A DNA stretch of 64,000 nt. Origin: Desulfurella amilsii (GTDB lineage Bacteria > Campylobacterota_A > Desulfurellia > Desulfurellales > Desulfurellaceae). The translations under genes were made by a program, and so were the position numbers. The notes under the pieces were generated by a model that saw only the letters and a program-made list of their open reading frames with translations, had not been told where the DNA came from and did not search any database. The stretch is taken from positions 1-64,000 of the forward strand of contig NZ_MDSU01000018.1 of NCBI RefSeq assembly GCF_002119425.1. Direction: 5' to 3'. Below, in pieces: positions 18,582 through 28,147 of this stretch (position 1 is its first letter; each line of letters opens with the position of its first letter).

Positions 18582-19064
18582 CTATTTGTGCTTTACTTCA
18601 AAAACACACTCATTAAAACCCTGGGTTATACACTGAGTCTTTTTTGGCTCCCAACTTCCTCCTAAAAATTCCTCAAGCATGCCAGCAATGGTTCCGCCAA
18701 GTGGCAAACATGTAGGTTTTTTACTTTCTATTCCTTCTGCAAAAACAGAGTGTTCTAATTTCAAGCTTGCCACTGATTCTTTTAAAGTAAATTCTTTAAC
18801 TATGCATTGCTTTGATTCTTCAAAATAAGCTATTATGCATTCTCTTGCATCATCAATGCTTAAATTTTCCCCAATAAGTTCCTTTATATGGCTTGCTGCC
18901 TTTTTGCCCGCTTTTTTACCGCTTAAAATAAACATACCGCCAAGACCAAAACCAGCCAATTTTATCAACTGTGAAAAAAAATCCCTAAAAACATTTTTTG
19001 GTAAAATAAAGCCCTCTTGTTCAACGTACTGAGCTGTTTTTATCCTAATATCTTCTTTTTGCAT
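18582..19064 (-). CDS. V4R-domain-like small-molecule-binding protein
   Basis: A 160-residue protein whose C-terminal half has the spacing of the V4R (4-vinyl reductase) domain: a conserved Cys-Leu-Pro-Leu-Gly-Gly, GMLEEFLGG, then a Cys and a final GFNECVFEV. Such domains bind small hydrophobic ligands and sometimes metal through the cysteines. The N-terminal half is Lys/Gly-rich. The ATG at 19064 is chosen because GGAGGGGG lies just upstream; a TTG at 19076 is poorer. Function unknown. Confidence 0.6.
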   Translation of the reverse strand: MQKEDIRIKTAQYVEQEGFILPKNVFRDFFSQLIKLAGFGLGGMFILSGKKAGKKAASHIKELIGENLSIDDARECIIAYFEESKQCIVKEFTLKESVASLKLEHSVFAEGIESKKPTCLPLGGTIAGMLEEFLGGSWEPKKTQCITQGFNECVFEVKHK

Positions 19065-19080
19065 AACCCCCTCCAAACAA

Positions 19081-19108
19081 TGTAGAAGAAGTTTTAACTT
19101 CTTCTACA
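19081..19108 (-). terminator. Strong hairpin after the esterase autotransporter gene
   Basis: Perfect inverted repeat TGTAGAAGAAGTT / AACTTCTTCTACA, 12 bases past the autotransporter stop and 17 bases before the next gene. On the minus strand it is followed by TTGTTT, a weak T-run. It probably ends or protects the fadL-esterase transcript. Confidence 0.7.
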
Positions 19109-19120
19109 TAAATCGATTGA

Positions 19121-21163
19121 TTAAAATTTGTAGCCTACTTGAGCCCAAATACTATGATCTGTGCTATTTTTTTTGTCAAATGTGCTTGAATAGTTAATAT
19201 TTGCAGATAACTTATTTGATATAAGCGCATCTACTCCTACTTTTACAACTCCCCAGTTTCTAGAATAATCTGGATATTTACTTGTTAGAGCTATAGAAGG
19301 CTCGTCTTGAAAATAGCTGTCAAATTCTCCGCCTGCACCGTTTAACTTGGATTTCATTTCTACAGAAACACTTGGAATGATCGTCATAGCCCCTAAACTT
19401 GCTTCATAATTAACTTTTAGTCCCACTGTGCCAAGCAATAAAGACAAGTTTTGCCTATCTACTGACATATTTAGTGCAGGATCCCCAGTTAAATCATATG
19501 AGTGTATACTAGTGTTTGTTGCGCTAATTCCAATACTTGGTATAAAGCTGAAATTATTCAACTTAAATATGTAACCACCGTTTGCGCTTAAGTTTAAATA
19601 GTTGCCTTTTACGCTTGAATTACTAATGCTGCTTATAACGCCTGGGTGTGATATTTTTGTAAAATCAGCTAGGCCGTAGTCAAGTTGAGCATTTAAGAAG
19701 AAATTATTGAGTTTATACAAACTGTATAAAGCAAGCTGATAAACATTTGCTTCTAATGTGCCAGCAGAATCATTTAAACTTGCATAGTTGTTTCCGTAAC
19801 CAATTGATGCTCCAATCAAAAGATTTGGGTTTATCCAATAATCTGCACCTAAGGCAAAGGTGCTTATATTGTAGTTAAACCCTATTGTGGAGTCAGAATC
19901 ATCTCTCCAACCTGAATTATAATTTCCTGTAATATAGAAGTTAGGTCCACCATTTTGATCGTTTAAATTTGTAATAGCTTGATTAGATGAATTATCTCCA
20001 ATAAAAGTCTCAATTCTATTGTTAATTAGCGAGCTAAAAGCGTCCGCGTTTGCTTCAATTAGTCTTGCTGGGACAGTTAAAGAATAAAAATTTTTGACTG
20101 CGCTTGACACATATTGGGCAATTATGCTGTGTGTATAGGCAGTTGGATGCACGCCATCCCAAAATAAATAATAAGAGTAGTTAGGGTCTCCATTTAGATA
20201 GGCTTGCATACCTTCTTCGTTTATATTTACTATGCCGTAGGCTCCTGGATTACTGACCAGTTCCTTAAACAACACTTCACCATTGAGGGTTATAATATTT
20301 AGACCCGTTTGATTGTGAACGCTAGAGAGTGCTTGTTGTAAATAAGTATTATAAAGTTGAGTGTATCCAGCTGCTAAAGCTTGAGCCTGAGCTCCCCCTT
20401 GTATTGCAGAAGGCGTATCTTGTATCGGTGGAAGAGTCAAAACAACTACTTGTTTTGCCCCAAGCATAGACATTTCAGTTATGCCTTGAGCCACCTGAGG
20501 CACTGCGGTTTGCACGGCATTACCAATTAATATACTCATAGCTTTACTTACATCACCGGTTTGCGTGTAAACTGAATTTATTTGACTTAGCATGGTAGGA
20601 GAGATTCCAGAATTGATAACGTCTGATAATGTTGATTGGCCGGCTATATATTGTTGAAGAGTTGCCGCTTGATTTGCTGTTACAAAAAAATTATTTGCAC
20701 CTATCCAGACACCAGCTAAATCGCTTGATTTAAATCTACCACCTGATGCTGCAAATTGTTGAATTTCAGTCAAAAAACTTGGCAACTGGGGAGTAGTAAA
20801 CAATGGTGCAAAACTACTCCAAGCCGTGTTTTCAAGGTTATTAAATGTTCCAGGTTGTCCGTTTAAACCCTCAGCGCTCAAGGGTCCAGTAAAAGCTCCC
20901 CCAACGGAAAAATCGTTTGATGGTATAAAACTAAAGTTTGATACTATAGGGAAATCCTCTGCCCAAACAGGACCATTTGAAAATCTATTGCCTACATATG
21001 GCAATGGTGGTAATGGATAACCTGTTAGTTTTGGTATATTACCATTATCACTTAAACTATCCCCAAAAACATACCAATTTCCAAAAGCTTGTGCGTACTT
21101 AACATTAGCTAATATTAGAAAAATAAGCAAAAACACTATTAATTTGCTTTTATTTTTCAACAT
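19121..21163 (-). CDS. GDSL-family esterase/lipase autotransporter
   Basis: Outer-membrane-anchored esterase, probably cleaving lipid esters outside the cell. Order in 680 residues: signal peptide 1-26 ending YAQA, GDSL hydrolase domain with Ser36 in FGDSLSDNGN, oxyanion residue Asn157 in IGANNF, and catalytic Asp336 and His339 in DGVHP; then a linker and a C-terminal autotransporter beta-barrel from about 405 to the terminal aromatic Phe in GYKF. This is the EstA-type design. The start at 21163 is 8 bases after AAAAGG. It follows the fadL-like gene by 12 bases, so release and uptake of fatty acids are probably coupled. Confidence 0.9.
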   Translation of the reverse strand: MLKNKSKLIVFLLIFLILANVKYAQAFGNWYVFGDSLSDNGNIPKLTGYPLPPLPYVGNRFSNGPVWAEDFPIVSNFSFIPSNDFSVGGAFTGPLSAEGLNGQPGTFNNLENTAWSSFAPLFTTPQLPSFLTEIQQFAASGGRFKSSDLAGVWIGANNFFVTANQAATLQQYIAGQSTLSDVINSGISPTMLSQINSVYTQTGDVSKAMSILIGNAVQTAVPQVAQGITEMSMLGAKQVVVLTLPPIQDTPSAIQGGAQAQALAAGYTQLYNTYLQQALSSVHNQTGLNIITLNGEVLFKELVSNPGAYGIVNINEEGMQAYLNGDPNYSYYLFWDGVHPTAYTHSIIAQYVSSAVKNFYSLTVPARLIEANADAFSSLINNRIETFIGDNSSNQAITNLNDQNGGPNFYITGNYNSGWRDDSDSTIGFNYNISTFALGADYWINPNLLIGASIGYGNNYASLNDSAGTLEANVYQLALYSLYKLNNFFLNAQLDYGLADFTKISHPGVISSISNSSVKGNYLNLSANGGYIFKLNNFSFIPSIGISATNTSIHSYDLTGDPALNMSVDRQNLSLLLGTVGLKVNYEASLGAMTIIPSVSVEMKSKLNGAGGEFDSYFQDEPSIALTSKYPDYSRNWGVVKVGVDALISNKLSANINYSSTFDKKNSTDHSIWAQVGYKF

Positions 21164-21175
21164 TTTCGTCACCTT

Positions 21176-22570
21176 TTAAAACACATACGTAACGTTTAAA
21201 CCATATCCCCAAATGTGCGCTTTAGCATTAATATCTGTAGATTGTTGAGGCAATATACCAGGTATAGCATATGCAGCATTTAAGTTCTGAGAATTAGTTA
21301 CGTTTCGGTTTCCTGCTGTGGTTGAATAAAACACATCTGTGTCAATTTTCCAGTGTTTAAAGTTTAGACCAACACCACCTGTAAACACATATTTATTAGC
21401 ATCAGGCCACTGAGCATCAAATGTAGATGATGGAATTGGTGTAGGATCATAATAAAAACCGCCACGCAAAGCTAGCATTTCAATGGGTTTATACTCAATA
21501 CCAAATTTGATTGTATTTGTATCACTCCAGTTTCTTGGAAAATACTCACTTGATTTAAGTCCAAATAATGGCTGACTAAAGTTTACGGTATACCCGCCAA
21601 CCACACTCCACCTTGTCCACAGCCAATCAACTTCAAATCGTAACTTATCAGAAGGTTTTATGTTAACACCCAATTGAAACTGATCTGGTGCATCAACATA
21701 GGTTGAAGCGCTTAGCTGCTGGTTTAAAATACTTGCAGTAAGTGGGTTTGTGTATTGCACCTGCGCTGTTCCTGTTAGATGTGTGTGAGTCATGCTCCTG
21801 TATGTGGCGCCAAGCGTGAGCCAATCTGTAGGCTTATACATTACACCTAAATTCCAAGAAAAATTATGGTCATCAGCCAAGTTTGTTTTTACTGCAGCAT
21901 TGCTTGTTAAAGGCAAACCAGTTTGGGCGCTTTCTTGTGCAGTTGCAAGCGGCACGCCAAATGCATATCTTTGAACACCGCTTTGTGTTGTACCAATATT
22001 TATAGTAGCGCCAACAAAGAGATTATCTGTAATTTTGTACCCAGCGCCAAAGGCAAATACCTCTCTATAATACCACGATTTATAAGAATCATATGAAAGT
22101 GGATTTAATGGACTGTTTGTAAAACTAATAGACAACCCATAGGGCACATAAACTCCAAAACCTAATGTGAGTTTTTTACTAACAGGCAAGGCTATGCCAA
22201 AATTTGGGATAGTCATTGTTGCGGAATTGTCTGTAAAAGACCCAAAAGATGTACCACCGGGGCTTACTCCAATTGGAGAGTTAGGGTTTGGTGTAGGGTA
22301 AACACCAAGAGGTTCTACACTCATACTGTTTACAGTTAAAAATGGTTTTACGTTTTCAAAGCCTAATGTAACTTCTGGCTTGTTTATTTGGGCAAGTCCT
22401 GCTGGGTTGTAGTATAAGGCAAACGGGTCATCTGCCCACGCTGCATAAGCACCACCCAAAGAAGTAGCTTTTGCTCCTATTCCGTATGTGTCAACATTGC
22501 CAGCAAATGCTCTTGATGACAGCAATAACCCAACTGCTGCAAGGATTGCAACTTTAGATAACCTTTTCAT
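21176..22570 (-). CDS. fadL: FadL/OMPP1-family long-chain fatty-acid outer-membrane porin
   Basis: Beta-barrel protein taking up hydrophobic substrates, classically long-chain fatty acids. 464 residues with a signal peptide (1-23, ending RAFA) and the FadL N-terminal hatch pattern: GAKATSLGGAYAAWADDPFALYYNPAGLA, the NPAG motif being diagnostic. The C terminus ends in an aromatic residue (NVTYVF) as in outer-membrane barrels. AGGGGG precedes the ATG. Divergent from the acyl-CoA ligase gene, with which it shares a 165-base control region. Confidence 0.93.
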   Translation of the reverse strand: MKRLSKVAILAAVGLLLSSRAFAGNVDTYGIGAKATSLGGAYAAWADDPFALYYNPAGLAQINKPEVTLGFENVKPFLTVNSMSVEPLGVYPTPNPNSPIGVSPGGTSFGSFTDNSATMTIPNFGIALPVSKKLTLGFGVYVPYGLSISFTNSPLNPLSYDSYKSWYYREVFAFGAGYKITDNLFVGATINIGTTQSGVQRYAFGVPLATAQESAQTGLPLTSNAAVKTNLADDHNFSWNLGVMYKPTDWLTLGATYRSMTHTHLTGTAQVQYTNPLTASILNQQLSASTYVDAPDQFQLGVNIKPSDKLRFEVDWLWTRWSVVGGYTVNFSQPLFGLKSSEYFPRNWSDTNTIKFGIEYKPIEMLALRGGFYYDPTPIPSSTFDAQWPDANKYVFTGGVGLNFKHWKIDTDVFYSTTAGNRNVTNSQNLNAAYAIPGILPQQSTDINAKAHIWGYGLNVTYVF

Positions 22571-22603
22571 AAAACCCCCTATTAGATAAAATTTTAATTA
22601 AAC

Positions 22604-22631
22604 TTATACAAAAAAATTTAATAAAAGTCAA
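22604..22631 (-). promoter_or_regulatory. Promoter of the fadL-esterase operon
   Basis: On the minus strand, TTGACT (22631-22626) and TATAAG (22609-22604) with a 16-base spacer, giving a start near 22598, about 28 bases before the fadL ATG. Confidence 0.6.
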
Positions 22632-22677
22632 TAGTAACTTAATTATTCTAAATTAAACTATATCTTAAAAAATAATA

Positions 22678-22706
22678 TTGACATTTACGTAAAAGATTGG
22701 TATATT
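22678..22706 (+). promoter_or_regulatory. Consensus promoter of the fatty-acid degradation operon
   Basis: TTGACA at 22678-22683, a 17-base spacer and TATATT at 22701-22706: a near-perfect sigma-70 promoter about 30 bases before the acyl-CoA ligase ATG. A promoter this strong would normally need repression. Confidence 0.75.
22684..22693. promoter_or_regulatory. Palindrome inside the promoter spacer, candidate operator
   Basis: TTTACGTAAA is a perfect 10-base palindrome directly abutting the -35 hexamer. A repressor bound here would block RNA polymerase; TetR/FadR-like regulators of beta-oxidation use such sites. No regulator gene lies adjacent. Confidence 0.45.
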
Positions 22707-22735
22707 TTATTAACATTGAAACGGGGAGGGAATTT

Positions 22736-24571
22736 ATGGAGAGTTGGCCTTTTAAGTCGCTGCCAGATATGGTGAGGCAAAATGCGCTTGTCTTTAAAGA
22801 CAAAATTGCAATAGCGTACAAAAAAGGTAATGGTGTAACAAAATTCACTTATGAAGATTTTTACAGGTTTACTTTGATGGTATCAAGGGGGTTGAGAAAA
22901 TTAGGCGTAAATACAAAAGACAAAGTTGCAATTTTATCTGAAACTAGGCCTATGTGGTCTTTGGCAGATTTTGGTGTAATGAATTTAGGCGCTGTAGTAG
23001 TGCCAATTTACCATACAAACACTCCAGAGCAGGTAGCATACATTATAAATCACTCAGAATCAAAAGTTGTTTTTGTTTCTGACAAGACTCAGTACCTAAA
23101 ACTGCTTGAAGTAAGAGACCAAATACCTACCGTAGAATTTGTTATAGCCCACGATAGGTTTTTAGGTGACAAAAAACTTCCGCTAATAACATTTTATCAG
23201 GTATCAGAAATATCGGAGCCACTCACTCAAAATGAACAAAATGAAATTGAGTCATTTATCAACAGTATAGACATTAGCGACACTTTCACAATAATTTATA
23301 CATCTGGCACCACTGCTGAACCAAAAGGCGTGGAGCTTACACACAAAAACCTCATATCAAATATCTATTATATTAATAAAAAGGCCAAAGATTTAATCGA
23401 TTCAAACGATATCTTTCTGACTTTTTTGCCTTTTAGCCATATTTTAGGAAAGGCTGATAGCTATTATTTGCCACTTGCTTATGGTGCTCAAATTGCTTTT
23501 GCAGAAAGCATTGAAAAAATTGCAGATAATATTTTGGAGTTTAAACCAACTATTATAGTTACTGTCCCAAGGCTTTTAGAAAAAATTTACTCTAAAATTT
23601 TAGATAGCGTTCATCATGCGAGTAATTTTAAAAAAAATCTATTCCATTCAGCGTTAACTGTAGCAAAACAATATGTAGATGCAAAATATGTAAATAAAAA
23701 TCTCAGCTCAACATTAGAATTTAAATATAAGTTATATGACAAATTAATTTTTTCAAAAGTGCGCGAAAAATTAGGTTTAGTAAATTTTAAAACATTCGTT
23801 TCTGGAGGTGCACCTTTGGAAATAGAAGTAAATAAATTTTTTTGGGGACTTGGTATAAAAGTATTAGAGGGTTTTGGTTTAACTGAAACTTCACCCGTAG
23901 TGTGCGTAAACACCTTTGACCAAATAAAATTTGGCTCTGTTGGAACGTTAATAAACGAAACACAAGTAAAAGTAGCACCAGATGGTGAGTTGCTATTTAA
24001 AGGCCCACAAATCACAAAAGGCTATTACAATGCACCAGACTTAAATAAAGAAGCCTTTGACGAAGAAGGTTTTTTTAAAACTGGTGATATAGGTAAAGTC
24101 GATGAAGAGGGTTTTATACACATAACAGACAGGAAAAAAGAACTCATTGTTACAGCAGGTGGCAAAAATATTGCGCCAGCTCCTATTGAAAATGCGCTCA
24201 AACTCTCAAAGTATATATCAAATGCGTATGTTTATGGTGATAGAAAGCCGTATTTAGTTGCACTGTTTACAATGAATATTGAGCGAGTATTGGAGTTTGC
24301 TAAAGAAAATCACTTGCATTACTTTGATATAGCAGACCTTGCAAAAAATCAAAAGATTCTGGATCTATTTAAATCTGAAGTTGAAGTGGTAAATAAAACA
24401 CTACCACGCTACGAAACCATAAAAAAGTTTTCCATTTTAGCTAGCGATTTTAGTATAGAAAGCGGTGAGCTAACTCCAACACTAAAACTAAAGAGAAGGA
24501 TTATTTATAAAAAATATATGGACAAAATAGAATGTTTATACACAGAAGATGGCAGTTGTTTTAGTTGTTAA
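22736..24571 (+). CDS. fadD: Long-chain fatty acid-CoA ligase (AMP-forming)
   Basis: Activates long-chain fatty acids to acyl-CoA for beta-oxidation. 611 residues of the FadD15/long-chain type: IIYTSGTTAEPKGVELTH phosphate loop, GFGLTETSP, KTGDIG, DRKKELIVTAGGKNIAP and a long C-terminal region. The ATG at 22736 is preceded by GGGAGGG at five bases; a TTG at 22697 lies within the promoter and is rejected. Ends in a Cys-containing tail (DGSCFSC). First gene of the fatty-acid operon. Confidence 0.93.
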   Translation: MESWPFKSLPDMVRQNALVFKDKIAIAYKKGNGVTKFTYEDFYRFTLMVSRGLRKLGVNTKDKVAILSETRPMWSLADFGVMNLGAVVVPIYHTNTPEQVAYIINHSESKVVFVSDKTQYLKLLEVRDQIPTVEFVIAHDRFLGDKKLPLITFYQVSEISEPLTQNEQNEIESFINSIDISDTFTIIYTSGTTAEPKGVELTHKNLISNIYYINKKAKDLIDSNDIFLTFLPFSHILGKADSYYLPLAYGAQIAFAESIEKIADNILEFKPTIIVTVPRLLEKIYSKILDSVHHASNFKKNLFHSALTVAKQYVDAKYVNKNLSSTLEFKYKLYDKLIFSKVREKLGLVNFKTFVSGGAPLEIEVNKFFWGLGIKVLEGFGLTETSPVVCVNTFDQIKFGSVGTLINETQVKVAPDGELLFKGPQITKGYYNAPDLNKEAFDEEGFFKTGDIGKVDEEGFIHITDRKKELIVTAGGKNIAPAPIENALKLSKYISNAYVYGDRKPYLVALFTMNIERVLEFAKENHLHYFDIADLAKNQKILDLFKSEVEVVNKTLPRYETIKKFSILASDFSIESGELTPTLKLKRRIIYKKYMDKIECLYTEDGSCFSC

Positions 24572-24587
24572 AAGGAGGTTTTTTTAG

Positions 24588-24626
24588 ATGTATTACAAAA
24601 GGAGGTTTTGGAATGAGAGAAATTAA
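24588..24626 (+). other. 12-codon frame between duplicated ribosome sites
   Basis: The sequence aaaaggaggtttt occurs twice, ending just before ATG 24588 and again just before the fadN ATG 24613. The first drives a 12-codon frame that runs over the fadN start. It may be a duplicated ribosome site producing a coupling peptide, or a silent leftover. Confidence 0.3.
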
Positions 24627-26949
24627 TAAAGTCGCCGTCTTAGGCGCAGGTGTTATGGGTTCTACGATTGCTGCTCATCTGGCAAATGCTGGCATAGAAA
24701 CACTATTACTTGATCTGCCAAGCGATGATGATCCAAACAAAATCGCAAATGTAGGTCTAAGTGCTACCTTAAAAGCAAAACCAGCTGCTTTTTATTTGCC
24801 AGAATACTCATCATTTATAAAAGTGGGTAATTTTAGGGATGATTTAGCAAAAGTTAAAGATTATGATTGGGTAATTGAAGTCGTCGTTGAAAGAATGGAT
24901 ATTAAAAAGGCGCTGCTAAACCAACTTATACCGCACTTAAACCCAAATAGTGTTTTTTCAAGTAACACAAGTGGCCTATCAATAAATGAAATGTCTGAAG
25001 TTTTGCCAGAAAATTTAAGAAAAAATTTTTTAATTACACACTTTTTTAACCCACCTAGATATATGAGGCTGTTAGAAATTGTACCATCAAAGTATTCTGA
25101 TCCTCAAATAGTTAAAGAAATGGCAGAATTTATCTCACATAGGCTTGGCAAAGGCATAGTATATGCTAAAGATACGCCAAATTTTGTTGCAAATAGAATT
25201 GGTGTATATTCTATATTTAATGGTATAAAGCACATGCTTGAGATGGGCTTGACTGTTGAAGAAGTTGATGCTATAGCAGGACCAGCTACAGCTAGGGCAA
25301 AAAGTGCAGCATTTAGAACCTCTGATTTAGTTGGCACAGACACTATGGTGCATGTTGCAAACAATACTTATGATTTGCTTAAAGACGATGACGAGCGAGA
25401 AATTTTCAAAGTACCAGAATTTTTAAACTACATGGTAGAAAAAAAATTGCTTGGAAACAAAACAAAACAAGGTTTCTATAAAAGAGAAAAAGTAGATGGT
25501 AAAAATGTAAATTACTATTTTGACCACAACAAAAAAGAGTATGTACTTTCTCAAAAACCAAAATTTGCATCAATTGAAATGGGAAAGCAAATTGACGATA
25601 AAGTTAAGGCACTAAAAGCATTAATTACAGCTAACGATAAAGCGGCACAATATGCATGGAAAAATATACGTGATACTATCATATATGCAGCAAAACGCAT
25701 ACCAGAGATTGCAGATGATGTAGTTAATATTGACAATGGAATGAAGTGGGGATTTAACTGGGAGCTTGGACCATTTGAGATGCTTGATGCTATCGGCGTT
25801 AAGTACTTTGTAGACAGATGCGAGAAAGAGTCAATAAAATTCCCAGAATGGTTAAAAGGTATAGATCGCATATACAAAATCGAAAATGGTAAAAAATATT
25901 ACTATGATTGCGTTGGCAAAACATACAAAGAATTAGATCTACCAAAAACACAAATTAGCTTAGAATTGCTAAAATCGGCAAACAAAGTTGTAGATAAAAA
26001 TTCTGGAGCAAGTTTAATAGATTTAGGCGATGGCGTATTTTGTCTTGAATTTCATACAAAGATGAACGCAATTGGCGCTGAAATTGTAACAATGATAAAT
26101 AAATCACTTGCAAGGGCTCAAAGCGATGGTATTGGTCTTGTCATTGCAAATCAGGGAAAACTATTTTCAGCTGGAGCAAATTTAATGCTCATTGCAAGTC
26201 TCATTGCAGAAGGTGATTTTGCACAAGTATCACAGGCTGTAAAAACATTTCAGAAAGCCTCAATGAGTATAAAATATGCAAAAGCGCCAGTTGTTGCCGC
26301 ACCATTTAATCTAACATTAGGTGGTGGATGCGAAATCAGTTTACACTCAGATGCAATAGTAGCCCACGCAGAAACATACATGGGGCTTGTAGAAGTAGGT
26401 GTTGGTCTGATACCAGGTGGTGGTGGTACTAAAGAAATGGCACTTAGGGCAATAGAAGAAGCTGCTCTATACAGCACAGATGCGTCTGCTTTCACGTTTA
26501 AAGCATTCCAAAATATTGCCATGGCAAAAGTTTCCATGAGTGCCGATGAACTATTCCAATTAGGCTATTTAAGGCGCGGAGATTCCATAACAATGAATAT
26601 CGATAATTTGATTTTTGATGCAAAACAAAAGGTCATTGCACTATCTGCAAATTACAGACCGCAAAAACCAAAAGAAAACTTAAGCGCACCAGGAAGAAGC
26701 GTTGCTGCAAGCGTAAAAGCACAGTTATGGAATATGAAAATGGGTGGTTATATAACCGAATACGAAGAATATCTAGGCGGACTTATTGCCAATGTAATGA
26801 CAGGCGGTGATGTGCCAGCAGGTACATTAATATCCGAAGAGTATCTGCTAGATTTAGAACGTGAAGCATTTTTGAAAGCCTGTGGCAACAAAAAAACGCT
26901 TGAGCGCATACAGCATATGTTAAAAACCGGCAAACCATTAAGGAATTAA
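24613..26949 (+). CDS. fadN: 3-hydroxyacyl-CoA dehydrogenase / enoyl-CoA hydratase (FadN type)
   Basis: Bifunctional beta-oxidation enzyme: hydration of enoyl-CoA and NAD-dependent oxidation of 3-hydroxyacyl-CoA. In 778 residues the dehydrogenase comes first (AVLGAGVMGSTIAAHLANAG near residue 8; SNTSGLSI; THFFNPP; NFVANRIG), with a crotonase-fold hydratase at about 460-690 (GKLFSAGANL, NLTLGGGCEISLHSD, LIPGGGGTKEMALR). This order matches FadN of Bacillus, the reverse of proteobacterial FadB. GGAGG lies 7 bases before the ATG. Followed by fadA and fadE in the same order as Bacillus fadNAE. Confidence 0.94.
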   Translation: MREINKVAVLGAGVMGSTIAAHLANAGIETLLLDLPSDDDPNKIANVGLSATLKAKPAAFYLPEYSSFIKVGNFRDDLAKVKDYDWVIEVVVERMDIKKALLNQLIPHLNPNSVFSSNTSGLSINEMSEVLPENLRKNFLITHFFNPPRYMRLLEIVPSKYSDPQIVKEMAEFISHRLGKGIVYAKDTPNFVANRIGVYSIFNGIKHMLEMGLTVEEVDAIAGPATARAKSAAFRTSDLVGTDTMVHVANNTYDLLKDDDEREIFKVPEFLNYMVEKKLLGNKTKQGFYKREKVDGKNVNYYFDHNKKEYVLSQKPKFASIEMGKQIDDKVKALKALITANDKAAQYAWKNIRDTIIYAAKRIPEIADDVVNIDNGMKWGFNWELGPFEMLDAIGVKYFVDRCEKESIKFPEWLKGIDRIYKIENGKKYYYDCVGKTYKELDLPKTQISLELLKSANKVVDKNSGASLIDLGDGVFCLEFHTKMNAIGAEIVTMINKSLARAQSDGIGLVIANQGKLFSAGANLMLIASLIAEGDFAQVSQAVKTFQKASMSIKYAKAPVVAAPFNLTLGGGCEISLHSDAIVAHAETYMGLVEVGVGLIPGGGGTKEMALRAIEEAALYSTDASAFTFKAFQNIAMAKVSMSADELFQLGYLRRGDSITMNIDNLIFDAKQKVIALSANYRPQKPKENLSAPGRSVAASVKAQLWNMKMGGYITEYEEYLGGLIANVMTGGDVPAGTLISEEYLLDLEREAFLKACGNKKTLERIQHMLKTGKPLRN

Positions 26950-26959
26950 GGAGGAAAAT

Positions 26960-28129
26960 ATGAAAAGTGCATATATTTTAACAGCTTATAGAACAGCAGG
27001 TTGCAAGGCAAAAAAAGGCAAATTCAAAGACACAAGGCCAGATGATTTAGCTGCAGCTGCCATCAGAGGACTTATTGACAGAACTGGCATTGAAGAAGGC
27101 TATATCCAAGATGTAATATTGGGTTGCGCATTCCCAGAAGCAGAGCAGGGTATGAATGTAGCACGTATTGCTGCACATAAAGCGGGCCTTTCTTACGAGA
27201 TTCCAGCTCAAACCGTTAATAGATTTTGCTCATCTGGGTTGCAGGCAATAGCTACAGCAGCAGAACGTATTATGGCTGGCTTTGCAGATTGCATAATAGC
27301 AGGCGGTGTTGAAAGTATGACAATGGTACCAATGGGTGGAAATAAATACAGTGCAAACCCATCTTTAGTGGAAAGTTGGCCTCAAGTTTATGCTGCGATG
27401 GGTATAACAGCAGAACTTGTTGCAGAAAAGTTTAATATCTCAAGGGGAGATCAGGATATTTTTGGCTACAATAGCAACATGAAAGCTGCTGCTGCCATAG
27501 AAAAATTTAAAAAAGAAATAATTCCAGTAGAGATTGAAAAAGTTTCGATAGTAGACGGCAAACTCAAAAAAGAAAAAGAAATCGTGGATATTGATGATGG
27601 TGTGAGATCTGATACTACTCTTGAGGGTTTACAAAAACTAAAACCTGCTTTTAAAGTAAACGGCACTGCAACAGCAGGCAACTCTTCACAAATGACAGAT
27701 GGTGCTGCAGCTGTATTTGTAGTATCAGAAGATTTTCTTAAAAAAATAAATAAAGAGCCAATGGCCAGGTTTGTGGGATACGGTGTAAAAGGTGTACCGC
27801 CAGAAATTATGGGTATTGGACCAACAGCAGCGATACCAGAAGTTTTAAGGTTAACGGGTTTATCATTAAACGATATAGGTCTAATCGAGTTAAATGAAGC
27901 TTTTGCTTCGCAATCAATTTACTGCATAAGAAAACTTGGGCTTGATGAGTCAATTGTCAATGTTAATGGTGGTGCAATAGCGCTAGGTCACCCACTTGGC
28001 TGTACTGGTGCAAAATTAACCACCACGATTTTGCATGAAATGAATCGTAGAAATAATATAAAATATGGTCTTGTGTCTATGTGCATTGGCGGCGGAATGG
28101 GTGCAGCTGGTATTTTTGAAAAAATATAA
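26960..28129 (+). CDS. fadA: Acetyl-CoA acyltransferase (thiolase)
   Basis: 3-ketoacyl-CoA thiolase completing beta-oxidation by releasing acetyl-CoA. 389 residues with nucleophile Cys90 in NRFCSSGLQ, NEAFA near residue 314, the GGAIALGHPLGCTGA histidine region, and the second active Cys in MCIGGGMGAA at the C terminus. Ten bases after fadN with AAGGAGG before the ATG. Confidence 0.95.
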   Translation: MKSAYILTAYRTAGCKAKKGKFKDTRPDDLAAAAIRGLIDRTGIEEGYIQDVILGCAFPEAEQGMNVARIAAHKAGLSYEIPAQTVNRFCSSGLQAIATAAERIMAGFADCIIAGGVESMTMVPMGGNKYSANPSLVESWPQVYAAMGITAELVAEKFNISRGDQDIFGYNSNMKAAAAIEKFKKEIIPVEIEKVSIVDGKLKKEKEIVDIDDGVRSDTTLEGLQKLKPAFKVNGTATAGNSSQMTDGAAAVFVVSEDFLKKINKEPMARFVGYGVKGVPPEIMGIGPTAAIPEVLRLTGLSLNDIGLIELNEAFASQSIYCIRKLGLDESIVNVNGGAIALGHPLGCTGAKLTTTILHEMNRRNNIKYGLVSMCIGGGMGAAGIFEKI

Positions 28130-28147
28130 ATTTTAGGAGGATAAAAA

